Below, piece after piece: positions 39,357-49,403 of a stretch of DNA of 64,000 nucleotides; position 1 is the stretch's first letter, and each line of letters begins with the position of its first letter. This stretch comes from Paenibacillus chibensis (lineage in GTDB: Bacteria; Bacillota; Bacilli; Paenibacillales; Paenibacillaceae): positions 62,001 through 126,000 of the forward strand of contig NZ_BIMK01000024.1 in assembly GCF_004001045.1 (NCBI RefSeq). The letters are read 5' to 3'. The translations under genes were made by a program, and so were the position numbers. Below the pieces are notes generated by a model, which made no database searches, was not told the DNA's origin, and saw nothing but the letters and a program-made list of their open reading frames with translations.

Positions 39357-40109
39357 CTATTTCAGTTCATATTGAACGCTGAGCTGAGTCGATACTTTCA
39401 CTTCGCCAGGAGCTACCGACGTGGAGCTTCCAGAGTCAGCCATCGAAGCAGATTCCATTTTCGCCTGTGCGAAAATCACCGGATTGCTCACATCGGCTTG
39501 GCTTACAACCAGAACTGCGCCGAGCTGGCGTTTAGCGGCTTTGGCAATCGCTCCAGCCTTGAGGTCGGCATTGGCCATCGCCTTCGCAATCACTTGTTCT
39601 TCAAATTGATCGCGGTTTTCAACCGAGAAGCTCACGTTATCAATGTTGTTGGCACCTGCACTCGACGCATCATCGAGCAGCTTGCCGACTTTGGACAGAT
39701 CGCGATAAGCGACCTGAAGGGTATGATGGGCTGTATAGCCTGTCACCTTTTGGCCATCTTTATCGTTGTACGTGTAATTCGGCTGCACGTAGAACGATAC
39801 GCTTTGGATGTCCTTATCCGCGATTTTCCACGTGTTTTTCAGCAGATCGGTAATTTTCTGGATTTTTTCTGCATTCGCCTTTTGGGCGCTTTGTGCCGTA
39901 CTGGCTTGCGTATCCACGCCGATGGACAGGTAAGCGATATCCGGCTTGACGGAAATCTCGCCTTTACCGACCACGTTCACTACGTTACGCTGCACATCCT
40001 GATCGGCATAGGCGGTTGACATACCCGAAATACCGCTTACACCAGCACCTCCAACCAATAAAGCTCCCGCGATCAGCACGGATCCGACTGGCTTGATCCA
40101 CTTGTTCAT
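39357..40109 (-). CDS. SIMPL-domain (DUF541) exported protein
   Basis: A 250-residue protein with a signal peptide (residues 1-35, cleavage near AYA|DQD) and a SIMPL/DUF541 domain beginning VVGKGEISVKPDIAYLSIGVDTQ. The family includes BP26 and YggE, linked to stress resistance and channel-like assemblies, but biochemical function is unclear. It is monocistronic, with its own terminator. Confidence 0.88.
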   Translation of the reverse strand: MNKWIKPVGSVLIAGALLVGGAGVSGISGMSTAYADQDVQRNVVNVVGKGEISVKPDIAYLSIGVDTQASTAQSAQKANAEKIQKITDLLKNTWKIADKDIQSVSFYVQPNYTYNDKDGQKVTGYTAHHTLQVAYRDLSKVGKLLDDASSAGANNIDNVSFSVENRDQFEEQVIAKAMANADLKAGAIAKAAKRQLGAVLVVSQADVSNPVIFAQAKMESASMADSGSSTSVAPGEVKVSTQLSVQYELK

Positions 40110-40263
40110 TTCATTGACCTCCTCTAATATGAAGCAGTTTTCCCAAATAGGCGAGGGTACAGAAGCGGAAGGCCGACATTCTCACTTTCGCCTGTTTTGT
40201 CTACTAGACGTAGAGGAGTGGTAAATGTTGCAGATATGCGTAATTTTTTCTACCCAATTATTA

Positions 40264-41778
40264 TCAAGTTAATGCCTGCAGATTGTCTTGGGCTTTTTTA
40301 ATCCCCTGCAGACTGTTCTCGTTGTTGCCCAGCAGCGACTGTAATGTCGCAGATAGCTCCTGAAGCGTAGCTGACGTCTGCTCGTTGACCGATGCGAGAT
40401 GCGCCGTCGAATCGTCGATGGAACCCGAGAATGCGGCGATCTCGCGGATGTTGCCCAGATATCCGTTTGAAATGGACAGCAGTTCTCCTACGGATTTTTT
40501 AATCAAATTAAAGGCCTCGAACGTTTCCTCTGTGAGCACGCTGCTCTTCTGCATCCGCTCGGCCACCTGGCCCATCCGTTGAATGGTCTCATTCATCAGG
40601 CCGGAGAAGCTGTTCATTTCCGATGAAATCTGTTCCGCCGAGCCTGAAGCCACCTCTGCGAGCTTGCGGATTTCCTTGGCCACGACGGCAAAGCCCTGCC
40701 CATGCTCACCCGCCCGTACCGCCTCGATACTGGCATTGAGCGACAACAGGTTGGTCTGGTTCGCGATTTCCTGAATCGTCTGGCTGAACTGCGTCGTGCG
40801 CTCCACCCGTTCCGTCAAGCTTTGGATGTCCGTAGCCATGGCGTCAATCTGCTGTTTAAAGTCCGTGATCGCATGGTTCAGCATCTCTACCTTATCCTTG
40901 CCCGTTTCCGAAAGACGGCTCGCGTCATCCGTCTGCTCCAGCAGCGTTTCCGTCGAGCTCGACATCTGCTGCACCATGGCATTCATCTGCTTGACCGACT
41001 CGTTGATCGCATACGTTGAATCCGCCAGTGCAGAGGAACCGCCGGAGATTTCCTGAAATGCGACGTTCATCTGCTCGAAGGAGGCCATATTATCCTCGAC
41101 GCCATGGGTAATTTCCTTCATGTTCCCGGTGATCAGCACCACGTTTTGCAGCAGGCGATCCTTCTGTGCCTTCTGCTCCAGCATCAGCTGATCGCTGTGC
41201 TCGCGGGCCAGATTCATTTTCTTCATCAGCGTATTGGTCACTCTCAGCAGCAGGAATACCATGACAGCGACGATCACAACCATCAGGACGGCACTCGTCT
41301 TGTCCTCCTTGCTCAAGGATATGCCGTTATCGGAAGCAACCAGATAGATCGTGATGAACAGCGAGAAAAGTATCGTTATCGAAGTCAGTACAAGCTGAAG
41401 CGAGATCAGCGCCAGCACGATCAAATAGTAGACCGAAAATAGGCTGGAAAGACTCGGATACAGAAAAATCTGAAGCGCGATTGTGACGGCCATGCTCATG
41501 ACCGCGAGATAAGCGATTCGGCGTATGTATTTTTTCCGAACATGGAAATAAACGAATGACACTAGAGCGATCAGATCGATCAGGAACGAAAGATTGGGCA
41601 AGCTGAATATGTTGCTGAATTGTACCGTCGTAACGGCAAACAACGTGGATATGATGACCGCGGCCATCAATATTTTGTTTCTTCCAATGATGTCTCTTTC
41701 CTCGAGGGATCGTGTCTCTACTACGTTTACTCCCTCGCCCGTGGCATGAAGACCCACCTTATTTCTCAATATGCCCAT
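40264..41778 (-). CDS. Six-helix methyl-accepting chemotaxis protein without HAMP
   Basis: About 504 residues. The N-terminal 190 residues hold six membrane helices with short loops, and no extracytoplasmic sensing domain or clear HAMP is visible. The C-terminal 300 residues are an MCP signalling domain with the hairpin tip [37 protein letters not shown]. It would send signals to CheA, perhaps reporting membrane state or energy. The start is ATG at 41778 after AAGGGG. Confidence 0.87.
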   Translation of the reverse strand: MGILRNKVGLHATGEGVNVVETRSLEERDIIGRNKILMAAVIISTLFAVTTVQFSNIFSLPNLSFLIDLIALVSFVYFHVRKKYIRRIAYLAVMSMAVTIALQIFLYPSLSSLFSVYYLIVLALISLQLVLTSITILFSLFITIYLVASDNGISLSKEDKTSAVLMVVIVAVMVFLLLRVTNTLMKKMNLAREHSDQLMLEQKAQKDRLLQNVVLITGNMKEITHGVEDNMASFEQMNVAFQEISGGSSALADSTYAINESVKQMNAMVQQMSSSTETLLEQTDDASRLSETGKDKVEMLNHAITDFKQQIDAMATDIQSLTERVERTTQFSQTIQEIANQTNLLSLNASIEAVRAGEHGQGFAVVAKEIRKLAEVASGSAEQISSEMNSFSGLMNETIQRMGQVAERMQKSSVLTEETFEAFNLIKKSVGELLSISNGYLGNIREIAAFSGSIDDSTAHLASVNEQTSATLQELSATLQSLLGNNENSLQGIKKAQDNLQALT

Positions 41779-41910
41779 ACATGGTGACCCCTTTGTCGGT
41801 TTTTTCGCACACAAATAACAGCAGCCTGCTTGAAGGCAGCTATAGTATGATATCGGCTTCCGAGGGAGTTTTTGTAAGATACTTTTCCGTCACAGGGAGG
41901 GGAAAAATGA

Positions 41911-41946
41911 AAAAACAGCCTTCTCTTCTCCATGAAGAAAGGGCTG
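41911..41946 (-). terminator. Terminator of the rapZ-yvcK-whiA-HPr operon
   Basis: Minus-strand arms CAGCCCTTTCTTC and GAAGAGAAGGCTG (imperfect) followed by TTTTTT, about 55 bases past the HPr-gene stop. Confidence 0.75.
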
Positions 41947-42001
41947 CTCTTGAATATTTCCGAAAGGTTCGTTCCCTTCGGCAGAGTATGAATCAACCGT
42001 A

Positions 42002-42271
42002 TTATTGGTTCTCGAGTTCTTCCTTACCCACCAGACTGACTAAAGCGGTTACAGCCTGATCTGCGTCCGCTCCTTCGGCGCTGATGATGACTTCCGTCCC
42101 CGAACTGATTGCAAGGCTCATAATTCCCATGATACTCTTGGCATTCACTTTTTTATCATCTTTTTCCACGAAAATTTCAGACGAGTATTTATTCGCTTCT
42201 TGGACGAACAACGCTGCCGGTCTGGCATGAAGACCCGTTTTCAAGCGGACAACTACCGGATGCTTTGTCAT
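42002..42271 (-). CDS. HPr-family protein at the crh locus, with His15 and Ser46
   Basis: An 89-residue phosphocarrier-like protein. It has GLHARPAA with His15, the PTS phosphorylation site, and KSIMGIMSL with Ser46, the HPr kinase site. In Bacillus the gene after whiA is crh, whose protein has Gln15 and cannot work in the PTS. Here position 15 is His, so by residues this is an HPr, while by position it is the Crh equivalent. Whether it is the main HPr or a second one cannot be seen from the window; no ptsI follows. Confidence 0.9.
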   Translation of the reverse strand: MTKHPVVVRLKTGLHARPAALFVQEANKYSSEIFVEKDDKKVNAKSIMGIMSLAISSGTEVIISAEGADADQAVTALVSLVGKEELENQ

Positions 42272-42367
42272 GGAAACCTTACCCCCTAATTAAGAAATCT
42301 GCATAGCTCTCATACCATATTTGGTAACATTATAACATTATAACATGAACGACACTAGAAGAAAAAA

Positions 42368-43297
42368 CTAGCCGTTCCGAATCTTCTCAGCCAGCTCGTC
42401 AATTTTACGGAGCCGGTGGTTGACGCCGGATTTGCTGACGGTTCCCTTCAGGAGCTCGCCGACCTCTTTCAGGTTCATATCCGGATGGGCCAGACGGATT
42501 TCGGCAACCTCGCGCAGCTTGTCTGGGAGATTATCAAGCCCCAATTCCTTCTGCAGCAGTTTGATGTTGTCGATCTGCCGGACGGCCGCCCCGATCGTCT
42601 TGTTCAGATTCGCCGTTTCGCAGTTGACGATCCGGTTCACGGAATTGCGCATGTCGCGCATGATCCGTACATCCTCGAACTTGAACAGCGCTTGATGCGC
42701 CCCGATCAGGCTCAGGAATTCGATGATTTTCTCGCCTTCCTTGATGTAAAGAATGAATCCCTTCTTCCGTTCGATCAACCGCGCGTTGAGCTGAAACTCA
42801 TTCGCCAGATCCACCAGCGCCTGGCAGTGTTCTTCGTACATGGAGGAGATCTCCATATGATACGAGGAGCCTTCCGGATTGTTCACCGAACCCCCGGCCA
42901 TGAATGCCCCGCGCAGGTAAGCCCGCTTGCAGCAGTTTTTCTTCACCAGGTCTGGGTCGATATCTGCCCGGAACAAAAAGCCTTCCGAGACAATCTTCAG
43001 CTCTTTCAGTATTTCCTGAACACGTGCCGGAATACGGACGATGTAAACATTATTTTTTTTCAAACGCATTTTTTTGCGGACCAGCAGCTCGGTGTGAGCT
43101 TGAAAATGCTTCTTGATCAGCGTATAAATGCGTCTGGCAATCGCTGCGTTCTCGGTGGATATATCCAAAATGACCTTCTTGTTGGAAAGCTGGACCGCCC
43201 CGTTCATCCGGATCAGGGCCGATAATTCGGCCTTTTCGCAGCAAGCGTCTGCCTCGATCATGGTCAACTCTTTTTTGGTCAGCGCCGCAAATGACAC
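42368..43297 (-). CDS. whiA: WhiA-family DNA-binding protein
   Basis: A 309-residue protein with an N-terminal LAGLIDADG-like fold ([29 protein letters not shown]) and a C-terminal HTH ([30 protein letters not shown]). WhiA binds DNA and affects cell division and chromosome segregation in Bacillus. The length is standard. It follows yvcK by about eight bases in the rapZ-yvcK-whiA operon. Confidence 0.95.
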   Translation of the reverse strand: MSFAALTKKELTMIEADACCEKAELSALIRMNGAVQLSNKKVILDISTENAAIARRIYTLIKKHFQAHTELLVRKKMRLKKNNVYIVRIPARVQEILKELKIVSEGFLFRADIDPDLVKKNCCKRAYLRGAFMAGGSVNNPEGSSYHMEISSMYEEHCQALVDLANEFQLNARLIERKKGFILYIKEGEKIIEFLSLIGAHQALFKFEDVRIMRDMRNSVNRIVNCETANLNKTIGAAVRQIDNIKLLQKELGLDNLPDKLREVAEIRLAHPDMNLKEVGELLKGTVSKSGVNHRLRKIDELAEKIRNG

Positions 43298-43304
43298 GGG
43301 ACTC

Positions 43305-44306
43305 TCACCTCTTTCGTAAAATCCAATCTTGAACCAGCTGGTAAATATGATGGCTCAGCTTGTCGGCATCATGCCGCAGATACGTCCGGAAAAGCACCAG
43401 CGTGTCGGCAATGACCTTGTATCCGAGGTTGGTTACCTCTTCGTAGTCCAGTTCGACCGGCTTGGCGCCCTTTTCGGCGTATTTGTCCTGCACCTGCGGC
43501 GGGATATCGCCGCTGTTCACAATGACATAGTCAAACAAGTGCTTGCCGATATGATCATAAATAGCCTGGAGATGATCGCTGACGGTATATCCGTCCGTTT
43601 CTCCCGGCTGTGTCATGACGTTGCAGACAAAGATTTTGATCGCTTCGGAAGCCATAACGGCTTCAGCCAGCTTGGGAACGAGCAAATTCGGCAGAATACT
43701 GGTATACAAGCTGCCCGGGCCAATGAGGATCGCATCCGCCTCTTCAATGGCGGCGACAGCCTCCGGCAGCGGCTCCACTTCGGACCGCTCCAGGAAAACC
43801 CGCTTGATGCGCAGGCCTGCTTCGGGAATTTTGGATTCGCCGGTCACGATCGACCCGTCCTCCATCTCCGCCGACAGCACAACGGCTTCGCCTGCGGCTG
43901 GCAGCACGCGCCCCCGGACCGCAAATACGCGGCTTAATTCCCGCACTGCCGTGACAAAGTCACCGCTGATGTCAGTCAGCGCAGCCAAAATCAGGTTGCC
44001 GAGACTATGTCCGGCCAGACCCGCGCCTGTGCTGAATCGGTATCTCATCATCTCCGACATCAAAGGCTCCACGTCGGCCAGCGCCGTTAGAACGTTGCGG
44101 ATATCGCCTGGAGGCGGCATCTGCAGTTCGCTCCGCAGAATGCCTGAGCTGCCCCCATCATCAGCCACCGTAACGATGGCTGTGATGTCCAGCGGCATTT
44201 CCTTCAAGCCCCGCAGCATGACAGACAAGCCCGTGCCTCCGCCCATAACCACGATACGCGGACGCTCTCTTTTCTGTTCAGCCACTCTCATCACTTCCAC
44301 TCTCAT
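43305..44306 (-). CDS. yvcK: Gluconeogenesis factor YvcK
   Basis: A 333-residue protein with the Rossmann-like start [19 protein letters not shown] and the nucleotide-sugar site [14 protein letters not shown]. YvcK binds UDP-GlcNAc and is needed for growth on gluconeogenic carbon and for cell shape. The ATG overlaps the rapZ stop (TAATG), and a second in-frame ATG lies 15 bases on. The pair with rapZ and whiA is conserved in Bacillota. Confidence 0.95.
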   Translation of the reverse strand: MRVEVMRVAEQKRERPRIVVMGGGTGLSVMLRGLKEMPLDITAIVTVADDGGSSGILRSELQMPPPGDIRNVLTALADVEPLMSEMMRYRFSTGAGLAGHSLGNLILAALTDISGDFVTAVRELSRVFAVRGRVLPAAGEAVVLSAEMEDGSIVTGESKIPEAGLRIKRVFLERSEVEPLPEAVAAIEEADAILIGPGSLYTSILPNLLVPKLAEAVMASEAIKIFVCNVMTQPGETDGYTVSDHLQAIYDHIGKHLFDYVIVNSGDIPPQVQDKYAEKGAKPVELDYEEVTNLGYKVIADTLVLFRTYLRHDADKLSHHIYQLVQDWILRKR

Positions 44307-45205
44307 TAATGCCGATCACGTTCAGAATCCCGGTGGCTGACCGAAACCGATTCTGTTTCACTGGCCCCCAGCATTTTGCCCAAATATTCGGCGATCGCGA
44401 CCGAGCGGTGCTTTCCGCCCGTACATCCGATGCCGATGATCACTTGGCTCTTGCCTTCCTTCCGGTACTGCGGAATGAGAAAATGCAGCATATCCAGCAG
44501 CTTGGTCAGGAAGGCCTGGGTTTCCGGCCATTTCATGACATAATCGTAGACTTCGCTGTCCTGACCGGTCCGCGGCCGCAGATTCTCCACATAGTGGGGA
44601 TTCGGCAGGAACCGGACGTCGAATACCAGGTCGGCATCAATCGGAATCCCGTATTTAAAGCCGAATGAGGTGATATTGACCGACAGCGTGTTGCTCTCCA
44701 GATGGGAGAACCGCGAAATGATTTTATCCTTAAGCTGTCCCGGCTTCATGCTGCTCGTATCCAGCACGACGGTTGCGGAGCTTTTCAGCTCCTCCAGCAT
44801 TTTGCGCTCCAGCCGGATGCCGTCCAGCGGCATGCCCTCCGGCGCGAGCGGATGCCGGCGCCGGCTTTCCTTATACCGCTGCACCAGCACGGAATCGGTC
44901 GCTTCCAGAAACAGAATTTCGCAATGGATCGTAAAATGATCTTTTATATAATTTAAGGATTCCGATAAAGCGGTAAAAAATTCACGACCGCGCAGGTCAA
45001 TGACCAGCGCTACCTTCGCGATTTTGCCCTTGGATTGTTCAATCAGTTCAGCAAATTTCGGAATCAGCACCGGAGGCAGGTTATCCACGCAGAAAAAACC
45101 GAGATCCTCCAAGCTTCGTACCGCTAACGTCTTTCCAGCCCCTGACATGCCTGTGATGATAATCAGGGTGGCCATGGCCGACGCAGTATTGTCACCGTCC
45201 AGCAT
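44306..45205 (-). CDS. rapZ: RNase adapter / nucleotide-binding protein RapZ (YvcJ)
   Basis: A 299-residue P-loop protein with Walker [29 protein letters not shown] and the C-terminal [16 protein letters not shown]. In E. coli RapZ controls glmS sRNA decay; the Bacillus homolog YvcJ binds GTP and affects competence. The start ATG has GGGAGG eight bases before it. It heads the operon with yvcK, whiA and the HPr gene. Confidence 0.95.
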   Translation of the reverse strand: MLDGDNTASAMATLIIITGMSGAGKTLAVRSLEDLGFFCVDNLPPVLIPKFAELIEQSKGKIAKVALVIDLRGREFFTALSESLNYIKDHFTIHCEILFLEATDSVLVQRYKESRRRHPLAPEGMPLDGIRLERKMLEELKSSATVVLDTSSMKPGQLKDKIISRFSHLESNTLSVNITSFGFKYGIPIDADLVFDVRFLPNPHYVENLRPRTGQDSEVYDYVMKWPETQAFLTKLLDMLHFLIPQYRKEGKSQVIIGIGCTGGKHRSVAIAEYLGKMLGASETESVSVSHRDSERDRH

Positions 45206-45334
45206 CAGCTTTCCCTCCCTTGGTATGGTATTCAGAAAGCGAAAAAACGGGCCGCAAAACCTTCAAAAACTTCCTCCACCGCCCGCTGTATATCTAAGGA
45301 TTGCATAACAGCCTTGAGCTGCACCCGCGCTTTT

Positions 45335-46285
45335 CTAGGAACGAAGCAAAAGTCCGGCTGCGCCGACGATACCGGCGTCGTTGCCGAGCTGTGCAGGCAG
45401 GATGCTCACGCCTTTTTGCAGCGGCTCCGGTGTCAGCTTGGCGAATACCTCGCGCACCTCGTTAAACAGGATATCGCCTGCTTTCGATACGCCGCCGCCA
45501 ATAATGAACACTTCAGGATTCAGCGCGGCAGCGACAGCCGCCATCGATTTGCCCAGATAGAAAGCTGCGCGCTTCACGATGCGCTGGGCCACTTCATCGC
45601 CTGCTTTCGCCGCATCGAAGACTTCCTTCGCTGCAATATGCGTTTCGAGCGCCAGGGATGTGCGGTCGCCGCGTTCCACGGCATCCTTCGCCATCCGGAT
45701 GATGCCCGTCGCCGAGGAAACGGTCTCCAGGCAGCCCATTTTGCCGCAGCCGCATTGGATCGCTTCGAGGTCCGGCACAACCGAAATATGGCCAAGCTCG
45801 CCCGCCAGTCCGGAGAAGCCCTGATAAATCTTGCCGTTGATGATGATGCCTCCGCCGACCCCTGTGCCGAGCGTGTAGCATACGCAGTTTTCGACTCCGC
45901 GTCCAGCCCCGCTCCAGGCTTCACCCAGCGCGGCCACATTCGCATCGTTGTCTATTTTAATAGGCTTGCCGATTTTCTCCTCCAAAATGGCGCGGATCGG
46001 CACATCACGGAAACCTACGTTTGGTGCGAAAATAATGATTCCCTCGCGGACATTGGTAAAACCGGCAACGCCGGCTCCCACACCGGCCAACTGATCCCAG
46101 CTGTATGGGGACTGGTCAACAATATGCCGAACATACTTCTCGATATTATTGACGACTACGTCAACGCCTTTTTCCGTTTCTGTGGGTCCTTCATACGTTT
46201 GAATAAGCTGTCCTGCTTGATTGCAGATGCCGACCTTGATCGATGTTCCGCCTAAATCGACACCAACGTAGATTTGCTCAGACAT
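45335..46285 (-). CDS. glk: ROK-family glucokinase
   Basis: A 316-residue ROK kinase with the phosphate loop VGVDLGGTSIKVG, catalytic DNDANVAALGE, GTGVGGGII and the zinc cluster CGCGKMGCLE. The ROK repressor HTH is absent, so it is a sugar kinase, most likely GlcK-type glucokinase. The start is ATG at 46285, eight bases after AAAGGTGG; a GTG 12 bases upstream lies over that site. It is 129 bases upstream of rapZ. Confidence 0.92.
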   Translation of the reverse strand: MSEQIYVGVDLGGTSIKVGICNQAGQLIQTYEGPTETEKGVDVVVNNIEKYVRHIVDQSPYSWDQLAGVGAGVAGFTNVREGIIIFAPNVGFRDVPIRAILEEKIGKPIKIDNDANVAALGEAWSGAGRGVENCVCYTLGTGVGGGIIINGKIYQGFSGLAGELGHISVVPDLEAIQCGCGKMGCLETVSSATGIIRMAKDAVERGDRTSLALETHIAAKEVFDAAKAGDEVAQRIVKRAAFYLGKSMAAVAAALNPEVFIIGGGVSKAGDILFNEVREVFAKLTPEPLQKGVSILPAQLGNDAGIVGAAGLLLRS

Positions 46286-46474
46286 GTTACAAGCCACCTT
46301 TTTTCCTCAATAATAGTTTGCTCCTACTGTACCAACTATAATTGAAGCCTTTCTATCGGTCAAGAGATGTGAGAACCGTCACAATCCCCCGAGAGTGCCC
46401 ATACAACGGGCTTGGTCAGGTTTATGAAGATTTCGTGAAACAGTCCGTTTGCCCTACCCTCAAACCCCAAACAA

Positions 46475-46508
46475 ATGACACCTGTCATATGGTTTTCATG
46501 ACATCGTA
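46475..46508 (+). promoter_or_regulatory. Candidate response-regulator site upstream of the yvfRSTU-like operon
   Basis: A perfect palindrome ATGACACCTGTCAT (46475-46488) is followed by another half-site ATGACAT (46498-46504), about 75 bases before the ABC gene. Placement fits autoregulation by the LuxR-type regulator at the operon end. The family's exact site is not known to me. Confidence 0.45.
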
Positions 46509-46583
46509 CACTAACTTGCCCGGGACGGCGCAGCTAGAATGGAAACAACAGGAATCCACTGAACGATTCGATAGGAGGCTATG

Positions 46584-47525
46584 ATGGAACATATCGCTGA
46601 GATTGAGCATGTATCCAAAATATTTGCAGGTAAAACGGTCGTGGATGACGTATCCTTCGTCATTCCGCGTGGCTCGGTCACTGCCGTTCTGGGGCCGAAC
46701 GGAGCGGGCAAAACGACGGTGCTCTCCATGATGCTCGGGCTTCGAGAACCCAGTCAGGGCAGCGTCAAGCTTTTTGGCCAGTCCCCCAAGCAAGTCCAGG
46801 TCAAAAGACGCATCGGGGCCATGCTGCAGGATGTCAGCGTCATTGACAGCCTTAAGGTATATGAGGTCATGAACATGGTCCGAAGCTACTATCCGAACCC
46901 TCTCCGGATGGTCGATATGATCCATCTCGCCGGCTTTACATCAGATGAGCTGAACAAGCGCGCTGAGAAGCTGTCGGGCGGGCAAAAACGCAGGCTGGGA
47001 TTTGCCCTGGCGCTTGCCGGGGACCCCGATCTTCTGTTCTTCGACGAGCCGACCGTGGGCCTGGATGCTCCGGCGCGGCGGGCATTCTGGCAGCAGGTTG
47101 ACAGGCTTGCGGACCAGGGCAAGACGATTCTGTTCTCGACCCACTACCTGCAGGAAGCGGAAGATGCGGCACACCGGATTCTTCTATTCAATAAAGGAAA
47201 AATCGCTGCCGACGGCACGCCGGACGAGATTGTCTCAAGGCTGACCAGCCGCTCTGTCTCATTTATCGCAGATTGGGATGGGAACGATACTTACCCGGTT
47301 CTCGAAATGATTCACCGGATGCGTGCCATTCCGGGCGTAAGCGACTGCAAGGAGCAGGAAGGACGCTGGGTCGTGACGACGGACAATACGGATACGGTGC
47401 TGGCAGCCCTTTTCCGGTATGGCATTCCCGCCCGGGACATCCGCACCGGTCAGGGACGGCTTGATGATGCTTTTGAACTGATGCTTACGCATGATGAACA
47501 AGACAAGGAGGCGGTATCGTCATGA
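46584..47525 (+). CDS. ABC exporter ATP-binding protein (YvfR-like)
   Basis: A 313-residue ATPase with Walker A LGPNGAGKTT, signature LSGGQKRRLGFALA, Walker B LLFFDEPTVGLD and switch His in STHYLQEAE. A 90-residue C-terminal part resembles the DUF4162-type domain of drug exporters. The start given is the second of two adjacent ATGs, five bases after AGGAGG. It overlaps the permease gene by four bases. The gene order ATPase-permease-kinase-regulator matches B. subtilis yvfRSTU. The substrate is unknown. Confidence 0.9.
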   Translation: MEHIAEIEHVSKIFAGKTVVDDVSFVIPRGSVTAVLGPNGAGKTTVLSMMLGLREPSQGSVKLFGQSPKQVQVKRRIGAMLQDVSVIDSLKVYEVMNMVRSYYPNPLRMVDMIHLAGFTSDELNKRAEKLSGGQKRRLGFALALAGDPDLLFFDEPTVGLDAPARRAFWQQVDRLADQGKTILFSTHYLQEAEDAAHRILLFNKGKIAADGTPDEIVSRLTSRSVSFIADWDGNDTYPVLEMIHRMRAIPGVSDCKEQEGRWVVTTDNTDTVLAALFRYGIPARDIRTGQGRLDDAFELMLTHDEQDKEAVSS

Positions 47526-48259
47526 ACATGCTGCTTATGCAGTGCAAGGTGGAAATGCTGCGGATCATCCGCAACCCTTACTATGTATTCTGGTCTCTAT
47601 TGATGCCAATCGTTTTTTATTTTATTTTCACCCGGCTCGTCAACTCTGGCAGCGATGATGTCAAAGCCTGGCAGGCGCATTACCTGATGTCGATGACCAC
47701 CTTCAGCGTGATGGGCTCGGCGATCATGACCGTCGGCATCCGCATGGTGCAGGAGCAGACGCTGGGCTGGTCCGTGTATATGCGAATTACGCCGCTGCCG
47801 GGAAGCATCTATTTTATAGCGAAAATGTTCGGGCAGACCGTCATGCATGCTTTTTCCGTCATCGTCATTTTTATCGCGGGCTTCCTGATCAACGGGGTGC
47901 ATATGTCCCTCTTTCAATGGATCGGCAGCGGACTTTGGATTCTTATCGCCTCCATTCCTTTCCTTGCGCTCGGCACGCTGTTCGGCACGATGAAACGAGT
48001 CGATACCGCAAGCGGCGTAAGCAACGTTGTGTACATGGTCATGGCGGTGCTGGGTGGCATGTGGATGCCGCTCGACAGCTTCCCTTCCGTCCTGCAAGCC
48101 ATCGGAAAATGGCTCCCTTCCTATAATTACGGCAGCGGCGTATGGTCCATTGCGGCAGGAGAGGCTCCCGCCTGGAAGCCGATGCTGATTTTGGCCGGAT
48201 ATTTATTCCTGTTTATGGTACTATCCATATATATTCGAAAAAGACAGGAAGCGGTGTAA
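47522..48259 (+). CDS. ABC-2 type exporter permease (YvfS-like)
   Basis: A 245-residue membrane protein with six hydrophobic segments. The ABC-2 pattern is visible near residues 165-200 (VVYMVMAVLGGMWMPLDSFPSVLQAIGKWLPSYNYGSG). It overlaps the ATPase gene by four bases and precedes the kinase gene by four bases. The pair probably exports a lipid, peptide or antibiotic. Confidence 0.9.
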   Translation: MNMLLMQCKVEMLRIIRNPYYVFWSLLMPIVFYFIFTRLVNSGSDDVKAWQAHYLMSMTTFSVMGSAIMTVGIRMVQEQTLGWSVYMRITPLPGSIYFIAKMFGQTVMHAFSVIVIFIAGFLINGVHMSLFQWIGSGLWILIASIPFLALGTLFGTMKRVDTASGVSNVVYMVMAVLGGMWMPLDSFPSVLQAIGKWLPSYNYGSGVWSIAAGEAPAWKPMLILAGYLFLFMVLSIYIRKRQEAV

Positions 48260-48263
48260 ACCC

Positions 48264-49403
48264 TTGAAACATTCCCGTTTTACGCTGTTCCCCAGGGAGC
48301 AGGGCTTCTTCCCATATGTATGGCTGATCTATATATCGTTGCCCATTATTTTTATGAGCATTGAGCACGGCTCCCGAAGAGTGGTAGGGTACCTCATGAT
48401 CGCCTTGTTCCTGGTGACTTACAGGCAGCTGTTTTTTGCCCGAAAGTCGTTTCCGCTCTGGCTGGGGCTGCAGATGACGCTTATGTTTATCCTTTGTGTC
48501 CTCTATAACCCGTATAATTTATTCATGGGCTTCTATACGGCGAGCTTTATCGGCTACTTCAAAGACTCGCGGCGCTTCTTTATCGCCTTATCCATCTTTT
48601 ACGTGATGCTGATTCTGCCGCTCATCCTGAATGCGCATCGCATGATCATTCAGGACATGTATATCGTGCTTCCCTTTACGATCGTCATGATGATGTCGCC
48701 GTTCGGCATGCGTTCTATGTTCAAAAAACAGCAGCTGGAGCGCGATTTGAACCGGGCCAATGAACGGATTGAGGAGCTGGTCAAGCAGGAGGAGCGCATG
48801 CGCATCTCCCGGGACCTGCATGATACCCTGGGGCATACGCTGTCGCTCATCACCTTAAAAAGCCAGCTCGTGACCCGGTTGATCGACCGCGATCCGGCCA
48901 AGGCGATCCTGGAAGCCCGGGAAATCGAGCAGACCTCCAGAGCCGCTCTGCGCCAGGTGCGGGAGCTCGTGTCAGATATGCGGACGTTGTCCGTCGCCGA
49001 AGAATTGAAGGCTTCCGAGCGGATTCTGGAGAGCGCAGGCATCCGTTATACGGCGGAAGGCGACTTCAGGCTGAAGGGAATATCAGGGCTGACGCAAAAT
49101 ATCCTCAGCATGTGCCTCAAGGAGGCCGTCACCAATATCGTCAAACACAGCCAGGCGGAAGCCTGCATGATCGCAGTCGGGCGTACTTCCGGCGAAATTC
49201 TGCTGACCGTCAGCGACGACGGAATCGGCTGGAAAGAAGGTCCTGAATGTCAGGGCACAGAAGGTAACGGCTTAAAAGGCATGAAAGAACGGCTGTCCCT
49301 GATCGATGGCAGCCTGGATCTCGCATTATCCGGGGGCACGGTCGTCTCTATCCGTGTCCCCGTTGTTAAAAATGAATCCGGCAAGGAGTGTGATACCGCA
49401 TGA
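48264..49403 (+). CDS. DesK-family sensor histidine kinase (YvfT-like)
   Basis: A 379-residue kinase with five or six membrane helices (residues 15-150) and no extracytoplasmic domain. A HisKA_3 box RMRISRDLHDTLGHTLSLI contains the phospho-acceptor His, and the ATPase N and G boxes are present (EAVTNIVKHSQAE, VSDDGIGW). Such kinases sense the membrane or a membrane partner, often the adjacent exporter. The start is TTG at 48264. It overlaps the regulator gene by four bases. Confidence 0.9.
   Translation: MKHSRFTLFPREQGFFPYVWLIYISLPIIFMSIEHGSRRVVGYLMIALFLVTYRQLFFARKSFPLWLGLQMTLMFILCVLYNPYNLFMGFYTASFIGYFKDSRRFFIALSIFYVMLILPLILNAHRMIIQDMYIVLPFTIVMMMSPFGMRSMFKKQQLERDLNRANERIEELVKQEERMRISRDLHDTLGHTLSLITLKSQLVTRLIDRDPAKAILEAREIEQTSRAALRQVRELVSDMRTLSVAEELKASERILESAGIRYTAEGDFRLKGISGLTQNILSMCLKEAVTNIVKHSQAEACMIAVGRTSGEILLTVSDDGIGWKEGPECQGTEGNGLKGMKERLSLIDGSLDLALSGGTVVSIRVPVVKNESGKECDTA

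Noticed and set aside
42002-42271. Calling the HPr-like gene crh by synteny
   Set aside because: Residue 15 is His, not Gln, so the Crh label would mislead; it is left without a symbol.
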